DNA from: Indolivaga alginatilytica
GTDB taxonomy: Bacteria > Bacteroidota > Bacteroidia > Bacteroidales > Dysgonomonadaceae
Length of the DNA stretch: 64,000 bases
NCBI RefSeq assembly: GCF_003201355.1
Contig: NZ_QICL01000001.1
Location: forward strand, 62,001 to 126,000
Direction of reading: 5' to 3'
Position numbers and translations under genes: made by a program. Shown piece by piece: positions 44,830 through 54,689 of this stretch (positions are counted from its first letter, which is position 1; the number at the start of each line of letters is the position of its first letter). The notes beneath the pieces are model-generated. The model saw only the letters and a list, made by a program, of their open reading frames with translations. It did not search any database and was not told the DNA's origin.

Positions 44830-46842
44830 ATCTTCATCGGGATCTATACCCTTTATTTCTCGGGCAATCATCAGATGTTTAATAGACAATTCCTCATTAC
44901 CGATTGATGAATAACACTGAGCCAAATATTCATGGCAAGGTGCGTGGTCACGTTTAATCACCGAAGCACGATCCAAGTCAGTAATAGCCAATTCGTATTC
45001 CTCCATAGCTATTCTATTCTTACCTCTATTATACAGAGCTTTAAATGACATAGGACTAAGACTTACCGCTTTATTGAAACAGACATCGGCTTCATAATAG
45101 TCAGTCAAATCGTATAGAGTAACACCTTTGCGTACCCAAGCATCTACGTATGTGGGATCTAAATCCAATGCCTTATTGAAGTTAGCCAAAGCAGCTCTTG
45201 TATCTTTATAAGAAACAATACATTCGTTACCCAACAAATAATATTCTTCGGCATACTTATGCAAAGCTGTTCTTTGTTCGAGCATCTTACTTATAAGTAA
45301 TTTATTTTGCTGTTCGAGTTCGTTGATAACATTCAGTTTACGACGGATAAATCGTTTCGATAGAGGTTTTTCAATATCATAACGGGCACGTATTGCTCTA
45401 AAGAAAGTATCGATACACTCTTCGAAATTACGATCTTCGAATTCACTCACCGTCTTACCATACAGATAATCGGCATCAGATTCTTTCAAAGCTTTTTCGA
45501 TCAACTGTTGATTATTGAACTGGCGACTGAATTCTATAATCTCGGGACGAACAAATACATCTGATCTGCTTATCATCTTCCGCAGAACCATACCTTCCAA
45601 TGAGGTACATCTACTTAAAGCAACATAAGCCTGACCTCCTGCAAAAACTCCCCCGTTGAAATCGACAATCACCCGGCTAAAGGTCAATCCCTGACTTTTA
45701 TGCACAGTGATAGCCCAAGCCGCTTTAAGTGGCAACTGAGTAAAAGTACCTATTATTTCTTCTTCTATTTTTTTCTCTGCTTCATTATACTTGTATCTGT
45801 AGTTTCGCCAGGTTTCGAGATCGACTAATACTTCTTTGCCGTCTTCCAACAAGACATAGACATTATCCATTTCATCGATATTGGATACTACTCCCAAGGT
45901 CCCGTTCACCCAACGCCGTGGCCATTGAACGTCGTTATGAATGAACATTACTTGTGCATGTTCCTTTAACAGCAAGTTCTTAGCAGTTGGCAAACTCGAT
46001 TCGGGAAAGTCTCCGTCTATTGTACCATTACTGATAAACTCGGGAGTTTCCAATTCAGCCATTTTCTTTTCGTTAATGTAATCAACATTGTCACGGCGTG
46101 TAGCCAATGTGATATACATTTCATCCTCAGAAGGATTAAATGAGGGCTGAAACCTTGTATTCAAGGTTTGCATTTCTGCTGAACCTACTACTCCCGTTCT
46201 TATTTTATCGAGAATAGAAATAAAGACACGATCGGTTTGACGATATATCTTAGTAAACTCAATAGGAACCAATTTAGCTTCGGAAAACACTTTAGCCGAA
46301 AAGAAGTAGGGATTAGGATAAAACCTACTCAGAATATCTTTAGAATCGCTTGTTACGACAGGCTCCAACTGAAAAACATCGCCCACAAAAACCAATTGCT
46401 TACCCCCAAAAGGTGTACGCATATTATTGGAATAGACGCGTAAAATACGATCAATACAATCGATCATATCAGCACGTACCATCGAAATCTCATCAATAAT
46501 GATAAGCTCAACCTCTTGAATCAGCTTTCTATGATCTTTCTTGTATTTAAAGAATTCAAATATACGTCCATTCACCAAACTCAAATCCTGATCGTCGAGT
46601 AACATCGGACGGAAAGGTAATTTGAAGAATGAATGAATCGTAGATCCATTGGCATTAATGGCTGCGATACCCGTTGGGGCAAGCACTACATACTTTTTCT
46701 TCGTTATATCACACAAATGTTTTAAGAACGTAGATTTTCCTGTACCTGCTTTTCCTGTCAAAAAAACAGATTGACGGGTACGGGTTATCAAGTCTAATGC
46801 ATTCTTAAATTCGGGATTGGATGTATCTATAGATGGCGTCAA
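44827..46842 (-). CDS. Pif1-like SF1B helicase with C-terminal TPRs
   Basis: 671 aa from the preferred start. Walker A LTGKAGTGKSTFLKHL, then VLAPTGIAAINANGSTIHSFF, Walker B LIIIDEISMVRADM, LVFVGDVFQLEPV, and C-terminal AWAITVHKSQGLTFSRVIVDF and AYVALSRCTSLEGM cover the Pif1/RecD2 helicase motifs. Residues about 540-660 are TPR repeats (ALANFNKALDLDPTYVDAWVRKGVTLYDLTDYYEADVCFNKAVSL). The frame is open to a TTG at 46869, but that codon is in the -7 box. TTG 46842 has AAGGAG upstream and lies about 19 nt after the predicted transcription start. Confidence 0.85.
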   Translation of the reverse strand: MTPSIDTSNPEFKNALDLITRTRQSVFLTGKAGTGKSTFLKHLCDITKKKYVVLAPTGIAAINANGSTIHSFFKLPFRPMLLDDQDLSLVNGRIFEFFKYKKDHRKLIQEVELIIIDEISMVRADMIDCIDRILRVYSNNMRTPFGGKQLVFVGDVFQLEPVVTSDSKDILSRFYPNPYFFSAKVFSEAKLVPIEFTKIYRQTDRVFISILDKIRTGVVGSAEMQTLNTRFQPSFNPSEDEMYITLATRRDNVDYINEKKMAELETPEFISNGTIDGDFPESSLPTAKNLLLKEHAQVMFIHNDVQWPRRWVNGTLGVVSNIDEMDNVYVLLEDGKEVLVDLETWRNYRYKYNEAEKKIEEEIIGTFTQLPLKAAWAITVHKSQGLTFSRVIVDFNGGVFAGGQAYVALSRCTSLEGMVLRKMISRSDVFVRPEIIEFSRQFNNQQLIEKALKESDADYLYGKTVSEFEDRNFEECIDTFFRAIRARYDIEKPLSKRFIRRKLNVINELEQQNKLLISKMLEQRTALHKYAEEYYLLGNECIVSYKDTRAALANFNKALDLDPTYVDAWVRKGVTLYDLTDYYEADVCFNKAVSLSPMSFKALYNRGKNRIAMEEYELAITDLDRASVIKRDHAPCHEYLAQCYSSIGNEELSIKHLMIAREIKGIDPDED

Positions 46843-46866
46843 AATTTTCTCCTTTTTCTTGTAATA

Positions 46867-46874
46867 CAAAAATA
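46867..46874 (-). promoter_or_regulatory. -7 element of the helicase gene, abutting a terminator
   Basis: TATTTTTG on the minus strand, directly after the T-run of the M16 terminator. Confidence 0.6.
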
Positions 46875-46875
46875 C

Positions 46876-46912
46876 AAAAAAAGCCTTGAATCGGCATCCC
46901 GAATCAAGGCTT
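46876..46912 (-). terminator. Terminator of the M16 operon
   Basis: Arms 46881-46894 and 46899-46912 pair over 14 bp with one mismatch and a 4-nt loop. On the minus strand it is followed by TTTTTTT and then the helicase -7 box. Confidence 0.87.
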
Positions 46913-46940
46913 CTATTTATTATATTAAGTACTCTTAAGT

Positions 46941-46962
46941 ATTTAAGACCTCAGTCTTTTTT
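46941..46962 (+). repeat. Short GGTC-like element
   Basis: TTTAAGACCTCAGTCTTTTTTGTCA, a half-degenerate core 20-30 nt beyond the M16 stop. Confidence 0.45.
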
Positions 46963-46980
46963 GTCATTCTATGAAGTGAA

Positions 46981-49026
46981 TTATTGAAAATCGGTATCAG
47001 AAACACCTTCATTCACCTTCACATCCACAACATTGAGTTCTATTTCAACACCAACATTCATGGTTGATTTGTAAGGTATCTTCACTCCCGAAATCTCTCT
47101 GTAATCACTATAAAAACCGATTTGATCGACTTCCTGACCTGGAGCAACTTCTTTCTTCACACCTTCTGCAATCTTCAATCCACTATTTACATCATAGTAG
47201 TAGCTGATAGAACCATCAACTAATTTATAGGCATCCGCCCCGTTTAGATTTTCGATTCCTGCGACTTCAATAGTAGAAGATTGAACCATCAACAATTCAG
47301 GGAAAATAGCAGAATATTTTAGATCAGCCAAATCTTCGGCAGACATATCTTTGCGTTGTCCCTGTACTTCTACAAATCCTGTTTTGCCATCATATACAGT
47401 TTTTAGCAAAGTCATTCCCATACCGGTTATCATTTGAAGCGATTTTCCATCCGCAGTCGTTTTCTTCAACAAAGTTATCTCTTGTCCCTGTATACTGGCT
47501 GTTGATGTATACGAAAGAGTTTTTATTGCCTTAAGAGCCTCTTCTCCTCCTATCGCATTTATATACTTAGCTAATATATCTTTTACAGTAACACCCTCTT
47601 CTACTTTCTTCTCTTCGGGTCTGGTAGTCGGATTTCCGTATTTATCAAAAAACTCAACAGGAATACCCAATCTCTCTAAGCCAGGCAATACATCCGAAGC
47701 TTTACCTGCAATAACTATACGTGCAGCATCGTCCGAAAAATACTTTTTAGCAGCAGCCTGCACTTGCTCTAAGGTAACCGCATCAATATTCTTGATATAG
47801 TTTTCAAAAAAATCGGCTGGCAACGATTGTGTTCTTTCACGAAGTGCGAAACTTGCAATAGTTGTTGGTTTCTCCGCATTCATTACAAAATTACCAACGT
47901 ATTTAGCCTTTGCCAGTTCCAGCTCTTTCTCTGTAGGTAGAGTTGTACGTATTCTCTTGATTTCATTCAACATTTCCACCAAAGCACTATCTGTTACAGC
48001 ATTACGAACCGCAGCAGATGCAGAAAAATCAGAGGTATGTTTATCGCCCGAAAGACTCGAATAAGCTCCGTAAGTCCAGCCATGACCTTCTCTAAGGTTC
48101 ATGAACAAATAACCGTCACTAGCTCCTCCCAGAATATAATTAGCCAAAAGGGCAGCAAAATAATCGGGATCGGTCATTTTCAGGTTTACAATATTATTAA
48201 CCGAAATTTCAGACTGAACAGCATTCGGAACATCTACAAATCCTATTTTAGTTTCTGTCAGATTCACCGGTTCAGTATAAACACTCTTAGGAGCAGAGGC
48301 TTTTTTCCAAGAAGAGAAATTTTCTGTAACCAGTTTCTTTACCTCATCAAACTGCACATCTCCCACTATTACCAAATAAGCATTTTCGGGTACAAAATAT
48401 TGTTGATAGTATTTATTCACATCTGCCAATGTTATCTTATTGATAGATTCCTCGGTCAGATACTCTCCCTTAGGATGATTTCTACCATACAACAATACAT
48501 CTTGCACTCGTGCGGCAATAGCACTTGCACTCTTCTCCTGAACTTTAATATTATCGAGTAATTTAGCTCTTTCACTTTCAAGTTCTTCCTCCGTAAATAA
48601 AGGACCAAGTGCCCCCTTAGATGCTAATGTAAGCACCTCGGGGAAATACTTCGACAAGGTTGTACCTCCAATATTATGAACACTAAATCCTATGGATGCA
48701 CCATAAAAATCGAGTTGTTCGTTATACTCATCCTTACTTATTTTTGATGTACCGTTGCCCATCAAAGAACTGGTCAGGTTGTCAACACCTTTGATAGCAC
48801 CTTCAACTGATGGCGGATTATCTAACGACAAAGAGAATGTTACTCTTGGTAATTTATGATTTTCGACCACCAATACTTTCAATCCGTTTAGCAATGTAAA
48901 GGTTTGAGGTTTTCCCAGATTAATCGTGGGTGCGGGACCCGGTTTGGGCTGTACCGATCTGTCTATCTGTGCTTGCAAAGACAGAGATATTACAAGTGCA
49001 ACAACTATATATATTATTTTTTTCAT
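46981..49026 (-). CDS. M16 peptidase-like subunit lacking the HxxEH motif, with extra C-terminal domain
   Basis: 681 aa with a signal peptide (1-19, ISLSLQAQ). The M16 halves are recognisable (FTLLNGLKVLVVENHKLPRVTFSLSLDN; FVPENAYLVIVGDVQFDEVKKLV), but the position of the zinc motif reads NLTSSLMGNG, so it cannot bind zinc in the normal way. Residues about 490-681 form a separate beta-rich domain resembling LolA-type lipid-binding folds (YINAIGGEEALKAIKTLSYTSTASIQGQ...YKSTMNV). It is probably the non-catalytic partner of the upstream M16 gene in a periplasmic heterodimer. Confidence 0.86.
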   Translation of the reverse strand: MKKIIYIVVALVISLSLQAQIDRSVQPKPGPAPTINLGKPQTFTLLNGLKVLVVENHKLPRVTFSLSLDNPPSVEGAIKGVDNLTSSLMGNGTSKISKDEYNEQLDFYGASIGFSVHNIGGTTLSKYFPEVLTLASKGALGPLFTEEELESERAKLLDNIKVQEKSASAIAARVQDVLLYGRNHPKGEYLTEESINKITLADVNKYYQQYFVPENAYLVIVGDVQFDEVKKLVTENFSSWKKASAPKSVYTEPVNLTETKIGFVDVPNAVQSEISVNNIVNLKMTDPDYFAALLANYILGGASDGYLFMNLREGHGWTYGAYSSLSGDKHTSDFSASAAVRNAVTDSALVEMLNEIKRIRTTLPTEKELELAKAKYVGNFVMNAEKPTTIASFALRERTQSLPADFFENYIKNIDAVTLEQVQAAAKKYFSDDAARIVIAGKASDVLPGLERLGIPVEFFDKYGNPTTRPEEKKVEEGVTVKDILAKYINAIGGEEALKAIKTLSYTSTASIQGQEITLLKKTTADGKSLQMITGMGMTLLKTVYDGKTGFVEVQGQRKDMSAEDLADLKYSAIFPELLMVQSSTIEVAGIENLNGADAYKLVDGSISYYYDVNSGLKIAEGVKKEVAPGQEVDQIGFYSDYREISGVKIPYKSTMNVGVEIELNVVDVKVNEGVSDTDFQ

Positions 49027-49038
49027 CTTTTATTCTTT

Positions 49039-49130
49039 TAAGTAATGCTAAATATTTAATACTATGTTTTATCAGCAAACCGCCTCCGGTTGTTGTGCCG
49101 AGACAAAGCAATAAAAAGGTCTGAGACCTT
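49039..49130 (-). repeat. Dispersed GGTC element, complete copy A
   Basis: From TAAGTAATGCTAAATATT (13 nt from an M16 ATG) through GACAAAGCAATAAAAAGG to core GGTCtgaGACCTT. It is about three quarters identical by eye to copy B at 54690-54782 along its full length. Confidence 0.82.
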
Positions 49131-49156
49131 TGCTTGGCTTTAGCTAGAATGAAACT

Positions 49157-50467
49157 TTATTTTTTAGGAAGATAATCAAGTACCAATCGTTGATTTGGCT
49201 GCAAGTATTTATTAGCCACATCTCTGATTTCCTCTCTTGTTATCGATCTGTAAATATCAATTTCGCTGTTGATAAGTTTAACATCGCCATATAACAAATA
49301 ATATTCGGCTAAGCTATGTGCTACACCTTCGCTCGTTGCATTTTGACTCACATAAGCATTCTCGAACTGATTCTGCAATTTTTGATATTCCCTTTCCGAG
49401 ATAAGCTCAGTACGCAATTTAGCTACCTCTTCATCTATAACCACTTGAATTTCGGGCAATGTTTTACCTGTCATTGGCAACGCATATACAATATATGCAC
49501 TGTAATCTTCTTCTGCCAGATTAAATGAGCCAGCCTCCAAAGCCAGTTTATCTTTATCTACAAGTCTTTTATAAAGTCTCGAACTTTTACCACCACTCAA
49601 CACCGAAGATATCATCTCTAAAACGCGAGCATCGCGCTCCTTCATCGAAGGTATGCGATATGCATTAAGCAACATCGGAATCTGAATATTGGCGTCTTCG
49701 TGAGTAGCATTAATTTGTGTAGTAATAGGATCTTCTACAAATTGTTGTTTAATAACATCCGCTCCTCTTGGAATAGTTCCGAAATAGTCGGTAATCCATT
49801 CTTTTGCTTGTTTGGTATCAAAATCTCCGGCTACTACCAATACAGCATTGTTTGGAACATAGTATTTTTTGAAGAAAGCTTTAAACTCGTCCAAGGTCGC
49901 AGCATCTAAATGTTCCATCGAACCAATTGGAGCCCAACGATAAGGATGTTTTGTAAACAAATTCTTCTTGATTACTTCCCAAAGCCCTCCATAAGGTGCG
50001 TTGTCCATTCTCATTCGTTTCTCTTCTTTCACCACTTCGCGTTGAGTATCTACTCCTATCTGGTTGATTACAGGGTGAAACATACGTTCCGACTCCATCC
50101 ACAAAGCCAATTGTAAATTGTTGGAAGGAAAAGTTTCATAATAATACGTTCTATCGTCATCGGTATTGGCATTTCCCTGCCCACCGTTTGCACCCAGAAT
50201 TTTATCCCACTGTCCGCGAGGAATATTCTCTGTACCTTCAAACAACAGATGCTCAAAGAAGTGAGCAAAACCTGTACGATCGGGATTTTCATCCTTAGCA
50301 CCCACATGATACATTACGGACGTAGTCACTACGGGAGCCGATTTATCTTGCTGCAAAATAACATGTAATCCATTATCCAGAGTAAACTCCTCAAACTCGA
50401 TATGTTGTGCCATAACAGCAACTCCCGAGATAAGAAATAGTCCGAATGCTATAAAAACTTTCTTCAT
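49157..50467 (-). CDS. M16 zinc peptidase (insulinase/pitrilysin family)
   Basis: 436 aa with a signal peptide (MKKVFIAFGLFLISGVAVMAQ). The inverted zinc motif is intact: FAHFFEHLLFEGTENIPRG (HxxEH), with the distal Glu about 75 residues later in REVVKEEKRMR. The second half carries the R/Y substrate-binding segment LVDKDKLALEAGSF. It probably degrades or processes peptides in the periplasm with the HxxEH-less partner encoded next. The in-frame TTG at 50482 is not used here because MKKVFIA is an ordinary signal start. Confidence 0.92.
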   Translation of the reverse strand: MKKVFIAFGLFLISGVAVMAQHIEFEEFTLDNGLHVILQQDKSAPVVTTSVMYHVGAKDENPDRTGFAHFFEHLLFEGTENIPRGQWDKILGANGGQGNANTDDDRTYYYETFPSNNLQLALWMESERMFHPVINQIGVDTQREVVKEEKRMRMDNAPYGGLWEVIKKNLFTKHPYRWAPIGSMEHLDAATLDEFKAFFKKYYVPNNAVLVVAGDFDTKQAKEWITDYFGTIPRGADVIKQQFVEDPITTQINATHEDANIQIPMLLNAYRIPSMKERDARVLEMISSVLSGGKSSRLYKRLVDKDKLALEAGSFNLAEEDYSAYIVYALPMTGKTLPEIQVVIDEEVAKLRTELISEREYQKLQNQFENAYVSQNATSEGVAHSLAEYYLLYGDVKLINSEIDIYRSITREEIRDVANKYLQPNQRLVLDYLPKK

Positions 50468-50505
50468 ACCTTCAATTTTCAACTATTTATATTCAGTAAT
50501 GTGAG

Positions 50506-51837
50506 CTATTCTCTTTTCAAATCAAACTCTGCACCACCTTGTTTTAAAATCATTTTATTTTCGTCAGGATAAAATTCTATTTTAAGTTTTGCCTGATCGA
50601 ATTTGAATTTATTTACGTCAAAACACTCTAACGCAAATGCAGGCTGCCCTGTACCTTGTCCCTTCAGAATATTTCCTTCTTTACTTATTGTTAGTTTTAT
50701 AGGGAAATTCGGGGCAGAATATACTCCCAGATATTTATCCAAATCTTCCGATTTTAGAGCAACTGCTTTTTTAAATACCGGAAGTTTATATTCTTTATTC
50801 CAATAAATACTTAATGCTCCGAGTAGTATATCATTTAATGGAAAATCTACGGCATTAGAAGTTAAAGAAATTGAAACCTTTTGCTCTGGAAAGTAGAACA
50901 CATTTGCCTGAAAGCCATCTATCCCACCGGTATGTCCAAAGCCTTTCAGATCATAAAAAGGAACTTGAAATAATCCTATTCCAAATCCATCTTTAATAGT
51001 CTTCATTAACTCCAAACTTTTTTGATCAACTATTTTTCCTTCAAAAAGCTTATTGTAAAAAGTATTTAAATCCGTAGGAGTCGAAATTAAAGCTCCTGCA
51101 CCTAACACAAAACTCAAATCAGTCTCTTTTTCAAGTCTCCACTCTCCGAGTTTGGTATATGAGTCAGCTTCATTCTTCGTTTTGTTTATTTTTGATCCAA
51201 TCGAAGTATTTTTCAAACCACATGGTTTTATTATATATTCATTTAGCAAGTCCGAAAATGTTTTATGACTAACATCCTCAGCAACAAAAGTCAGCAAAAC
51301 ATAATTGGAGTTCGAATATTCGGCTTTTTCATTTGGTTTAAACGAGTTCTCATAAGAAACCATCTTATCCAAAAGTTGCTCTTTAGACAGTGGAATCGTA
51401 TGCCATTCTAAATAATCGGCAGCACTCGTAAAGTTAAATATGCCGCTTCTATGTCGTAATAAATCTTCAATTGTAATATCGTCGGCATTTATGATCTGAG
51501 GATAGAATTTACTTAATTTAGTATCTAGCGTCAACTTGTTATCTTCCACTAATTTCATTATTATAGTGGCTGTAAACGTTTTCGACACAGACCCTACCCT
51601 ATACTTAGTATCAGAGTTTGCACTAATCTTATTTTCGATATTAGAATACCCGTAACTCTTACTATAAACTTCCTTACCGTCGTGAAAGATAGAAATACTA
51701 CCCATCCCTTTGTCATTATTCTCTATAACAGAAAAAAGGCTGTCCATTTTCGATTTCTCAAATGAAAACACAGCAGGAATTACACCCAAGAATAGGGCTA
51801 ACGTAAAAAACATCAATCTCATTTTGTTATTATTCAT
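50506..51837 (-). CDS. Serine beta-lactamase-like hydrolase
   Basis: 443 aa with a signal peptide (about 1-26). The active-site motifs of class C/DD-peptidase-like enzymes are present: Ser83-x-x-Lys86 (VGSVSKTFTA), Tyr174-Ser-Asn176 (AEYSNSNYVLL) and HTGG in KGFGHTGGIDGFQ. A C-terminal lipocalin-like segment (about 350-443, LDKYLGVYSAPNFPIKLTISKEGN) follows. Such enzymes include esterases and D-aminopeptidases; lactamase activity is not implied. It is spaced 38 nt from the M16 gene downstream. Confidence 0.9.
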   Translation of the reverse strand: MNNNKMRLMFFTLALFLGVIPAVFSFEKSKMDSLFSVIENNDKGMGSISIFHDGKEVYSKSYGYSNIENKISANSDTKYRVGSVSKTFTATIIMKLVEDNKLTLDTKLSKFYPQIINADDITIEDLLRHRSGIFNFTSAADYLEWHTIPLSKEQLLDKMVSYENSFKPNEKAEYSNSNYVLLTFVAEDVSHKTFSDLLNEYIIKPCGLKNTSIGSKINKTKNEADSYTKLGEWRLEKETDLSFVLGAGALISTPTDLNTFYNKLFEGKIVDQKSLELMKTIKDGFGIGLFQVPFYDLKGFGHTGGIDGFQANVFYFPEQKVSISLTSNAVDFPLNDILLGALSIYWNKEYKLPVFKKAVALKSEDLDKYLGVYSAPNFPIKLTISKEGNILKGQGTGQPAFALECFDVNKFKFDQAKLKIEFYPDENKMILKQGGAEFDLKRE

Positions 51838-51925
51838 ATTAAGATTTTAGACCTTTTATTACTTTGGTAAATACAACGGAAATAGGCTTGTTATAAATAA
51901 GGAGTATATCACTAAATACTTTTTC
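51838..51925 (+). repeat. Dispersed GGTC element upstream of the serine hydrolase
   Basis: The degenerate core TAAGATtttaGACC is followed by TTTTATTACTTTGGTAAATA. The distal TATATCACTAAATACTTTT lies about 65 nt away. The core is about 2-4 nt from the gene start. Confidence 0.66.
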
Positions 51926-51999
51926 CTGCCTATTTGTCGACATTTGTGAAAAATAATCACACAATATTAATGATTTCATCACAAATAAAGGCTTATTTT

Positions 52000-54540
52000 T
52001 TAGTTTTGTTTTGGATACAAACTATCCCACCAAGAAGAATCGTCTTGCAACCATTTAGAGAACCAAGCATAGATCGAATTATTCCATTCAATACGCTTTT
52101 TGTAATCTCTTATACCATGGTTTTCACCTTTTACTTGTATAAATTCAACAGGCTTTCCTAATATTTTAAGTGCTGTGTACATCTGAATGCTTTCGCCAAT
52201 AGGCACATTAGTATCTTCTGTACCATGCAGTAACAAAATAGGAGTCTTCACTTTATCGGCTTGAAACAATGGACTTTGTCCTACATACATCTCTGGGTTA
52301 TTCCATGGGTAACTATGTGCACTTGCTCCCGAGCTATATGTATATCCCCAAAAGCCTTCGCCCCAATAGCTGGCAATAGAACTTATACCAGCATGAGATA
52401 TGGCAGCCGCAAACAAATCGGTTTGAGTTTGTAAATACATAGTCATAAAGCCTCCATAAGAAGCCCCTATACAGCCAATTTTATTGCCATTTACAAACGG
52501 ATGCTCTTCTACAAACTTTTTGGTTCCCTCTATAATATCATCAGCAGTTCGTTTTCCCCATGCATTTACATGACGTGCCGCAAACTCTTGCCCATATCCT
52601 GTTGTTCCACTTGGTTGAAGCACATATACCACATACCCTAAAGCGGCATATACCTGCGATGGATAAGGTGATTCCAGAGTTCGTGGTGTTGGCATTGTAC
52701 CTCCATAGTAATAAACAATCATTGGATATTTCTTTGTCGGATCGAAGTTAGGCGGTAAGTAATACCTGCCATCAATAGTTGTACCATCCGAAGCGGTAAA
52801 AGTCCAATCTTCTGTTTTTCCTAAACTTAATTGACTTAATGTCTTGTTATATGGATCGGCAATAAGTGTTGATCTCTGATTTTTCAGATCTAAAGCATAA
52901 GCACGGGTAGAATTAGAAAGACCTACACCAAAATAAGTTGCAGATGTACTACTTTCAGCAAAAGAAATAGATCTGATCACATCCTCACTTAAAGGTAAAA
53001 GTGTGAATTGTTTTTGTTTGGGATCGTATTTATAGATTCGTTCATAATCTTTATCTGTCACCGAGAAATAAATCATACCATCCGATACATTCCAAAACGA
53101 TCTATTGATGCTTGGCGTAAAATCGCGGCTGATAGCTTCTACTTTACGTGTTGCAATATCCATAATAAAAGCCAGATTATTATAGCTATTTGCAATTTGC
53201 CCTTCTTTTATATTTTGACTAATTCCTCCAAAAGCTTCACCCGAACCTCCGATAAGAATACTCTTTCCATCGGGAGAAAAAGAAGCTGAGTTTGCAAAAC
53301 CTTCATTAGTCCACAAAGTGTCTACGGCTAATGTTTGCACATCAAGCCTATACATGGATGTCTGAAAGAACGGGCGAATGGTTGGAGTATATTCCGTTAC
53401 AGAATAAAGCAGATAGCGTGAATCTTTACTTATATCATTCAGACTTGTAGAATGTTTACCGAATGTCAACCTTTGTTTTATTCCTGTAGAAAGGTCGTAA
53501 AGAGAAAGAAAATACCGATCATAATTATTAGGCTGTCTGCTCTCAGGGGCTGTTAATAGAATAAGATCACCCTTTGGAGCATCGGCAGCCTCACGGTCTG
53601 TATATATCAAATATTGCTCATTGTAGGCTATTTGGAAATCGCCCGTAGGTATATTGTTAGACAATACTTGTTCAACCATTGTTTCGGGATCAACCACTAT
53701 CAGTTTTACTTCGCCACTTGCATTATCAGTGTAGTAGAACTTATTTGTGGTAGGCATCCACTCATATTTATTGCTGTTCGCCAACGCTACCCTCTTATTG
53801 GTTTTAAGAGACAGAAGTTCCTTAGTAGAGAATGTTTTCCCATCACTCTTGGTAGTTGTATAGCCCAATAAAATATACTGTCCGTTAGGAGAAATCGAGG
53901 TAGACGACACACGCTCACCATCCAAAAGGTCTTTTATCGTGATGTTTCTTTTATCTCCATTGTCGAAAGTGTAATTTACAGTAGATTTTTTGTCTTCGGG
54001 CTCTATCGTTACCTTGATTCCTTCGGCACTTTTATTAGTTGCCAAACTCATATACTTAATAAGTACGGTATATGTACCGGGCAAAGCGGGGAAGTTCAGT
54101 TTTATCGTTTTAGAAGTCGAGAGCGTATCCTCTATCGAAGTTTTAGAAGTCTCTTTGTTCCCATTGATATATGCCTCAAACATACTGGGAGCAGTTATTC
54201 TTATGTTCGTTTTTGCATACTTATCCACATTTACCCGAAAAGAGAGTAAATGAAAGCGTGCACCTCGTTGAGCTTTAGTCACAAAAAAGTAATTAGACAA
54301 ATCAGGTTTCAGTTCCTCTGTAAAAGCACTCTGATCGGGAAACGAAATAAAAGATTCCAACAAATCTTTATTATCAAACTTACTCCCTTTCAAATTAACG
54401 GAATCGATCATTACAGGATTTTCAACATTATATGGTTTGCCAGTCGAAAACAACCTTTTCAAAGTAATGGTTTGCTGTGCAAATGCGGTATGGCAAATTA
54501 GCAGACAACAGAGGATAAAATAATACTTTGGCTTTGTCAT
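52000..54540 (-). CDS. S9 family prolyl oligopeptidase-like peptidase
   Basis: 846 aa with a signal peptide (ending TAFAQQ). A long N-terminal region with beta-propeller repeats (SPNGQYILLGYTTT, SPDGKSILIGGSG) precedes the alpha/beta-hydrolase domain, which has GCIGASYGGFMTMYLQTQTDLF (nucleophile Ser in GxSxGG), HGTEDTNVP (Asp) and KGENHGIRDYKKR (His). It is exported to the periplasm or surface and releases peptides from polypeptide N-termini. Closest in style to the glutamyl/dipeptidyl S9 enzymes of asaccharolytic Bacteroidales; exact specificity unknown. Confidence 0.9.
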   Translation of the reverse strand: MTKPKYYFILCCLLICHTAFAQQTITLKRLFSTGKPYNVENPVMIDSVNLKGSKFDNKDLLESFISFPDQSAFTEELKPDLSNYFFVTKAQRGARFHLLSFRVNVDKYAKTNIRITAPSMFEAYINGNKETSKTSIEDTLSTSKTIKLNFPALPGTYTVLIKYMSLATNKSAEGIKVTIEPEDKKSTVNYTFDNGDKRNITIKDLLDGERVSSTSISPNGQYILLGYTTTKSDGKTFSTKELLSLKTNKRVALANSNKYEWMPTTNKFYYTDNASGEVKLIVVDPETMVEQVLSNNIPTGDFQIAYNEQYLIYTDREAADAPKGDLILLTAPESRQPNNYDRYFLSLYDLSTGIKQRLTFGKHSTSLNDISKDSRYLLYSVTEYTPTIRPFFQTSMYRLDVQTLAVDTLWTNEGFANSASFSPDGKSILIGGSGEAFGGISQNIKEGQIANSYNNLAFIMDIATRKVEAISRDFTPSINRSFWNVSDGMIYFSVTDKDYERIYKYDPKQKQFTLLPLSEDVIRSISFAESSTSATYFGVGLSNSTRAYALDLKNQRSTLIADPYNKTLSQLSLGKTEDWTFTASDGTTIDGRYYLPPNFDPTKKYPMIVYYYGGTMPTPRTLESPYPSQVYAALGYVVYVLQPSGTTGYGQEFAARHVNAWGKRTADDIIEGTKKFVEEHPFVNGNKIGCIGASYGGFMTMYLQTQTDLFAAAISHAGISSIASYWGEGFWGYTYSSGASAHSYPWNNPEMYVGQSPLFQADKVKTPILLLHGTEDTNVPIGESIQMYTALKILGKPVEFIQVKGENHGIRDYKKRIEWNNSIYAWFSKWLQDDSSWWDSLYPKQN

Positions 54541-54583
54541 AATTACAATATTTAATCCTGCTCTAACAAGATTTTGTTTATGT

Positions 54584-54665
54584 TTTGGTCTCAGACCTAT
54601 TTATTTGTGTACTTTATTCAGTAAATATACACAGAATAATGATTTAAATAATAGCTCTATTTAAT
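54584..54665 (+). repeat. Dispersed GGTC element upstream of the S9 gene
   Basis: GGTCtcaGACC with TATTTATTTGTGTACTTTATT to the right. A TTTAATGATATATTC box follows about 60 nt on. Its partner element at 54690-54782 points the opposite way, so together they make up most of the 283-bp spacer. Confidence 0.62.
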
Positions 54666-54689
54666 GATATATTCTCATGTTACCAGTTT

